NCBI GenBank assembly: GCA_913055635.1
Contig: CAJXLK010000029.1
Location: 1-56,999 of the forward strand
From: an uncultured Bacteroidota bacterium
Lineage (GTDB): Bacteria > Bacteroidota > Bacteroidia > Bacteroidales > UBA12077
Reading direction: 5' to 3'
Length of the DNA: 56,999 nucleotides
The stretch's first letter is position 1. The number at the start of each line of letters is the position of its first letter. Below are positions 52,797 to 56,999 of the stretch, piece by piece. Both the position numbers and the translations under genes were made by a program. The notes under the pieces are model-generated. The model made no database searches and was not told the origin of the DNA. It saw only the letters and a program-made list of their open reading frames with translations.

Positions 52797-55700
52797 TTAC
52801 CGGTTTTTCTTAGCCTTAGGTTTACCTTTCTTTGAGCCGCCGGATTTCTTTTTGGAACCGGAAACGGCTTTTTTAGCGGCCTGGACATTTTTGTGCACGG
52901 TATCATAAACCACCGGCGAAGCGATGAACAGTGAAGAGTAGGTACCTACAACCACACCAACCAGCAAGGCAAAGATAAATCCGCGGATCACTTCACCACC
53001 AAAGATGAAGATGGTCAGCAGCACAACAAAGGTCGAAAGCGATGTACTGAACGTACGGCTCAGGGTGCTGTTCAAGCCGGTATTGATGATCTGGAACCGG
53101 TCGCGTTTGGGATAGAGCCGGATGTATTCGCGCACCCGGTCATAAACCACCACCGTGTCGTTAATCGAATAACCCACCACCGTAAGAATCGCAGCAATGA
53201 AGGACTGGTCGACCTCCATCGAGAAGGGCATCACATCGTAGAACAATGAAAATATACCCAGGATGATCAGCACATCATGGATCAGGGCGATAAGGGCACC
53301 CAATCCGTACTGCCAGTTGCGGAACCTTCCAAAGATATAAAGGAAGGTAATCAGCAGGGCAAAGGCGATGGCCCATATTGCCTGTACTTTGATGTCATCA
53401 GCGATGGTTGGCCCCACCTTCAGCTCGCTTTTTACATATTCGGTGGTAAAGTCATTCAGCGAAGTATCTTCCGGGAGATAGGGTTTCAAACCGGTATAGA
53501 GGGTTTGTACCACCTCCTCATCTACTTCCCTGCCTTCTTCGTCAATGCGGTATTTGGTGGTCAGCTTGATCTGGTTGTCTTCTCCGAAGATCTTCACTTT
53601 GGGGGCATGGCCAAAATCATCGCTCAGGCTGTTTTTGATATCGACCGAGCTGACGGGTTTATCAAAACGAATCACATAAGCCCGGCCACCGGTAAAATCG
53701 ACGCCTTCATTCAGCCCCCGGGTAAACAGGGAAACGGTTCCAATAAGGATCAAAATACCCGAGATGACATAGAATGTTTTGCGATTGGGCAGAAATTTGT
53801 AATTGGCCTTTTGGAAGGCGCCTTGAGTAAGTTTGGTGGCGTAGGTAATGGGGCGGTTTTTCTCGAGGTAACGCTCAAAGATCAACCGGGTAATGAAAAT
53901 GGCCGTAAATACGGAAGTGACAATACCAATCAGCAGGGTGGTGGCAAAACCTTTAATGGGTCCTGTTCCAAAGATATAGAGAATCAATGCAGTCAAAAAA
54001 GTGGTGATGTTGGCGTCAAGGATGGCCGAATAGGCATTGCGGTAGCCATCTTTAACGGCCAGTTTAACCCCTTTACCGGCGGCGAGTTCCTCCCGGATGC
54101 GGTCATAAATCAGCACATTGGCGTCGACCGACATACCAATGGTCAGGATGATACCGGCAATTCCTGGCAGGGTCAGCACGGCGCCCAGGGAAGCCAGAAT
54201 ACCAAAAATGAAGAACATATTGGCCAAAAGGGCAATATCGGCGACCAACCCGGCCTTTCGGCTGTAATAGACAATCATATAAGCCATCACCACAATAAAG
54301 GCGATGAAGAAACTGGTCAACCCCGAATTGATGGCTTCCTCACCAAGCGAAGGGCCAATGGTTTGACTCTGGATGATGCGGGCCGGAGCCGGCAATTTAC
54401 CCGATTTCAGGACATTGGCCAGGTCTTTGGCCTCCTGAACTGTGAAATCACCCGTAATGCTGGATTGTCCTCCCTTAATTTCCTGTTGAACGCGCGGAGC
54501 GCTATATACATATCCATCCAGAACGATGGCAATGAATTCACCCACATTGTTTTTGGTCAGTCGGGCCCAGGTTTTAGCTCCTTCCGAATTCATTGACATG
54601 GAGACCTTGGCGGTAGCCTGATTTTGTCCAAATTGGGAGCGGGCGTCGGTGACCACCTCTCCGGTCAATGGTGCCTGGCCTTCCCGGCCGGTTTGCTTCA
54701 AGGCATATAAGGGATAATGGGTGCCCGATTCATCCCCCTGGTAAGGCTTAACGCCCCATACAAAATCCATATCCCTGGGAAAGACCGAGCGAACCTGCTT
54801 CATGCTCAGATATTCATTAACCTTCGAAGTATCGGTGAAATGCGCAATACCTACCACTGATCCCTGGAACAGCTGATTGTTGCGGGGATTAACCATCGGT
54901 TGCAGGACCTGAAACAGGGGATATTGTTGGGCCATCTGCTGAGCCCCCATGGAGGTATCCTGCTGGGTGGTATCCTCCTCTATCTGCTCAATTAATGACT
55001 GACCTGTTGTATCTTCCTGGGATTCCGGCTCAGTGGCTTCTTGCTGGGTGACTTCTTCCATCGCTTTCTCCAATTGAGCCCCCGAAGCCGTGTCTTCCTC
55101 CAGCTTCTTCCGCGCCTGACGAATCTTGCGAATCTGTTCATTGGCTTCTACCAAATACTGATAAACCTGAGGGTTCTCATAGGTCTCCCAGAACTCCAAA
55201 CTCGCCGTGGTCTGAAGCAAATCCTTGACCCGCTCCTGATCTTTTACCCCGGGTAATTCAACCAATATACGCCCCGTATTCTCCAATTTCTGAATGTTAG
55301 GTTGTATCACACCAAACCGGTCAATACGCGTGCGCAATATATTAAAGGTGTTGTCCACGGCCGATCGCGTTTCGTTGCGCAGAACCTTTAAAACCTCCTG
55401 GTTGGTCGAGTTATAATCAACCTTGTCTTTCAGTTCATACGTGTTGAATACAGCTGCCATTCGGGCATTGGGATCAATCTCGTTCCAGGCTTGGCCAAAT
55501 AAAGTCACAAAATCTGCCTGACTCTGCTCCTGCATCTGATTGGCCCGCTGAAGCGATCTGCGAAAAGTGGTATCCTTGCTGTAATTGGCCAGCGATTTGA
55601 TGACCTCTTCTACCGAAACTTCCAGAATGACGTTCATGCCTCCCCTTAAGTCCAAACCCAGGTTCAGCTCCCTTTGCTGAACTTCACGAAAGGTATAATC

Positions 55701-55895
55701 GCGGAATCCTAAAAAATTATATACCTCCTCACTGGCCATCGAATCCAGATAGGCTTGTTCTTTATTGAGATTCCCGCCGGCATACTCTTGCGCCTCATTC
55801 TTTATACTGGTAGATACTACCGTAAAGGAAAGGTAGTAGATGCATATTAAGGTCAGCAAAATTGCGACTAATCTAATGGCTCCTTTAATCTGCAT
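52797..55895 (-). CDS. secDF: Fused protein translocase subunit SecDF
   Basis: A 1032-residue fusion of SecD and SecF that uses the proton gradient to drive late steps of Sec export. The N-terminal helix is followed by the large SecD periplasmic domain (LNLGLDLRGGMNVILEVS, IRTRIDRFGVIQPNIQ), with a Gln/Glu-rich insertion near residues 260-330. The SecD helices contain GIAGIILTIGMSVDANVLIYDRIREEL. SecF begins near residue 720 (FTRGLNEGVDFTGGRAYVIRF) and has IAAILTVVGYSINDTVVVYDRVRE. The tail is Lys-rich. This full-length fusion is characteristic of Bacteroidota. A TATCTTTG element lies upstream. Confidence 0.97.
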   Translation of the reverse strand: MQIKGAIRLVAILLTLICIYYLSFTVVSTSIKNEAQEYAGGNLNKEQAYLDSMASEEVYNFLGFRDYTFREVQQRELNLGLDLRGGMNVILEVSVEEVIKSLANYSKDTTFRRSLQRANQMQEQSQADFVTLFGQAWNEIDPNARMAAVFNTYELKDKVDYNSTNQEVLKVLRNETRSAVDNTFNILRTRIDRFGVIQPNIQKLENTGRILVELPGVKDQERVKDLLQTTASLEFWETYENPQVYQYLVEANEQIRKIRQARKKLEEDTASGAQLEKAMEEVTQQEATEPESQEDTTGQSLIEQIEEDTTQQDTSMGAQQMAQQYPLFQVLQPMVNPRNNQLFQGSVVGIAHFTDTSKVNEYLSMKQVRSVFPRDMDFVWGVKPYQGDESGTHYPLYALKQTGREGQAPLTGEVVTDARSQFGQNQATAKVSMSMNSEGAKTWARLTKNNVGEFIAIVLDGYVYSAPRVQQEIKGGQSSITGDFTVQEAKDLANVLKSGKLPAPARIIQSQTIGPSLGEEAINSGLTSFFIAFIVVMAYMIVYYSRKAGLVADIALLANMFFIFGILASLGAVLTLPGIAGIILTIGMSVDANVLIYDRIREELAAGKGVKLAVKDGYRNAYSAILDANITTFLTALILYIFGTGPIKGFATTLLIGIVTSVFTAIFITRLIFERYLEKNRPITYATKLTQGAFQKANYKFLPNRKTFYVISGILILIGTVSLFTRGLNEGVDFTGGRAYVIRFDKPVSSVDIKNSLSDDFGHAPKVKIFGEDNQIKLTTKYRIDEEGREVDEEVVQTLYTGLKPYLPEDTSLNDFTTEYVKSELKVGPTIADDIKVQAIWAIAFALLITFLYIFGRFRNWQYGLGALIALIHDVLIILGIFSLFYDVMPFSMEVDQSFIAAILTVVGYSINDTVVVYDRVREYIRLYPKRDRFQIINTGLNSTLSRTFSTSLSTFVVLLTIFIFGGEVIRGFIFALLVGVVVGTYSSLFIASPVVYDTVHKNVQAAKKAVSGSKKKSGGSKKGKPKAKKNR

Positions 55896-56489
55896 TGGTT
55901 ATGGTATTTTTGTATTCAACTTGATTTTTAGGTTGCCGTGCAAAGATATATTTTTTTTTTAGAATCGCACCATTAATTTGGAATCTAGGCCCCCTACTCT
56001 TTTTACCATTTCCCTTCCAAAAGTTGAACCTACTGGATTAAACCTGCTTAAAAATGATACCATATTCAAAATGAACGGTTTAGTAAAACAAAATATTTAT
56101 TCATGTATATATTTCGATATTTATTAACATTTTTTAACATGATATGATTGCAAGATTGATGAAAATCATTTTTATTCGAATTACCGCATAACGGAATAGA
56201 ATCTGATTGTAGAATCAATTAATGTTTTGTCTCAATATGAGATAAAGTTTTCCGAATACCTTCTTCAACCGTTCAAAGCCTCATCTCGGAGGCGTAAACC
56301 CTTAAAATTTTCTTCGCATTTTACGGAATGCCTTCCGAAAGCTTGAATATAAGCGAGCGGGAGGGATTACATATCGGCTAAACCCAATAACCGGTAGGCC
56401 CTAACTATTGGCAGCAATGGTTAGATGGGCTGATGATGCCGTAAAATGAATCATTTCATGTTTTAATTATTTAAAACGTTGTACAAATT
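55896..56489. other. Long intergenic region with a structured leader before the susC-type gene
   Basis: These 594 bases hold no credible gene. The first part is AT-rich. The second part (about 56230-56440) contains several hairpins in a row: TCTCA/TGAGA near 56231-56243, GCCTC/GAGGC near 56278-56293, CGGAA/TTCCG near 56325-56338, and a 10-bp stem CTAACTATTG/CAATGGTTAG near 56402-56425. This may be a regulatory 5' leader or a small RNA. I could not match it to a known riboswitch. Confidence 0.45.
55941..55948 (-). promoter_or_regulatory. Candidate -7 element for secDF
   Basis: TATCTTTG on the minus strand, 46 bases upstream of the ATG at 55895, preceded by a long A tract. No clear -33 TTTG is seen. 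Confidence 0.5.
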
Positions 56490-56999
56490 ATGAAAAAACT
56501 AACCATCATTTTATCAGTTTTGTTGTTTGCCGCATTTTCGGCATCAGCACAACAACAGATTACGGGGAAGATCACCAATGCAGAAAGTGGTGAGCCCATC
56601 CCCGGGGTATCGATTGTGGTCAAAGGACAGTCCACCATTGGTACTACCAGTGACATGGATGGCAATTACACCCTGGAGGTACCATCCGATGCACAAACGC
56701 TGGTTTACAGCTTTGTAGGTATGCAAACCAAAGAAGTGGCCATTGAGGGCCGCACGACGATTGATGTTCAATTGCAACCCACCGTTAAAGAGATGGAAGA
56801 GGTTGTGGTAACGGCCCTGGGCGTATCAAGGGAAAAGAAATCCCTGGGCTATTCTGTTTCCGAGGTAGGCGGGGATAACCTGGCCCAGAGCAAGCAGTCC
56901 AATCCCCTGAACAGCCTCTCGGGTAAGGTTGCCGGTGTGAACATCAAGCAATCCAATACGATGGGCGGCTCGGTCAACATGATCGTACGCGGATACACA
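56490..56999 (+). CDS. SusC/RagA-type TonB-linked outer-membrane receptor (5' part only)
   Basis: The first 170 residues of a protein cut by the window edge. The signal peptide is MKKLTIILSVLLFAAFSASA. A carboxypeptidase-regulatory-like domain follows (QITGKITNAESGEPIPGVSIVV, TIGTTSDMDGNYTLEVP). Then a TonB box region (MEEVVVTALGVSREKKSLGYS) and the start of the plug (LSGKVAGVNIKQSNTMGGSVNMIVRG) appear. Such receptors import glycans, peptides or siderophores with a SusD lipoprotein, probably encoded beyond the edge. The long structured leader upstream suggests post-transcriptional control. The substrate cannot be given. Confidence 0.95.
   Translation, partial: MKKLTIILSVLLFAAFSASAQQQITGKITNAESGEPIPGVSIVVKGQSTIGTTSDMDGNYTLEVPSDAQTLVYSFVGMQTKEVAIEGRTTIDVQLQPTVKEMEEVVVTALGVSREKKSLGYSVSEVGGDNLAQSKQSNPLNSLSGKVAGVNIKQSNTMGGSVNMIVRGYT

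Noticed and set aside
53277-54596. 439-codon plus-strand frame opposite secDF
   Set aside because: secDF is unmistakable. The opposite frame is rich in Gly, Asp and Asn without any fold.
1-56999. CRISPR array, prophage, insertion sequence or defence island
   Set aside because: No regularly spaced direct repeats with unique spacers, no transposase, integrase, phage structural or Cas-like gene was recognised; the repeats found are short and intergenic.

Overview
The window is chromosomal DNA from a member of the Bacteroidota, most likely Bacteroidales/Marinilabiliales-like. The evidence is the gene content: a SusC/RagA TonB-linked receptor (cut by the right edge), a subtilase with a type IX secretion C-terminal sorting domain, a DUF5723 outer-membrane protein, a fused SecDF, a LytTR regulator, TPR-type histidine kinases, a TIGR02757 protein and an M64 peptidase. 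Several gene starts are also preceded by TAnnTTTG, the Bacteroidota -7 promoter element, often as TATCTTTG. Most genes are ordinary core genes on both strands. No transposase, phage gene, rRNA, tRNA or CRISPR array is visible.

Layout. 1-3.4 kb: degenerate hairpin repeats, then two glycosyltransferases and a Nudix hydrolase (minus). 3.6-5.4 kb: an ECF sigma factor with its probable membrane anti-sigma (minus), divergent from a DUF6249-like membrane protein (plus). The intergenic region holds two facing copies of one ECF-type promoter. 5.4-8 kb: M64 peptidase and a YbdG-like MscS channel. 8-14.9 kb: rlmB/ABC-F pair, LytTR regulator, trmH-like methyltransferase, HU, and panB with an rluA-type pseudouridine synthase. 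15-21.2 kb (plus): dnaK, MORN/YwqK-repeat protein, T9SS subtilase, xseA. 21.3-26.8 kb: two paralogous TPR sensor kinases lying between xseA and xseB. 26.8-29.7 kb (minus): an aspartase fused to a cyclic-nucleotide-binding-like domain, and a trypsin-fold protein that lacks the expected catalytic residues. 29.9-33.3 kb: TolC-type channel and fhs. 33.4-36.4 kb: second hairpin-repeat cluster, then a MacA/MacB-like adaptor and permease without an attached ATPase. 36.5-42.3 kb: glmM, a PP-loop ATPase, trmO, DUF5723 protein, lipoprotein, coiled-coil protein. 42.5-44.8 kb: NatAB-like ABC exporter. 44.9-49.3 kb: yidD, a barrel protein, small membrane protein, Ca/Na antiporter, TIGR02757 protein, lolD. 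49.3-57 kb: DUF5916 protein, tatA, secDF, a long structured leader and the start of a susC-type gene.

Themes. Envelope biogenesis and export dominate (SecDF, TatA, YidD, LolD, TolC, two ABC systems, DUF5723, DUF5916, SusC). RNA modification is well represented (RlmB, TrmH-like, RluA-type, TrmO, PP-loop protein).

The most notable signals are the paired ECF promoters (TGTAACC-N16-CGTCA), an 88-bp octamer array forming a ladder of ATG codons between the DUF5723 stop and the trmO start, a dispersed stem-loop repeat family at both 1-290 and 33490-33670, a probable pseudoprotease, and the aspartase fusion.
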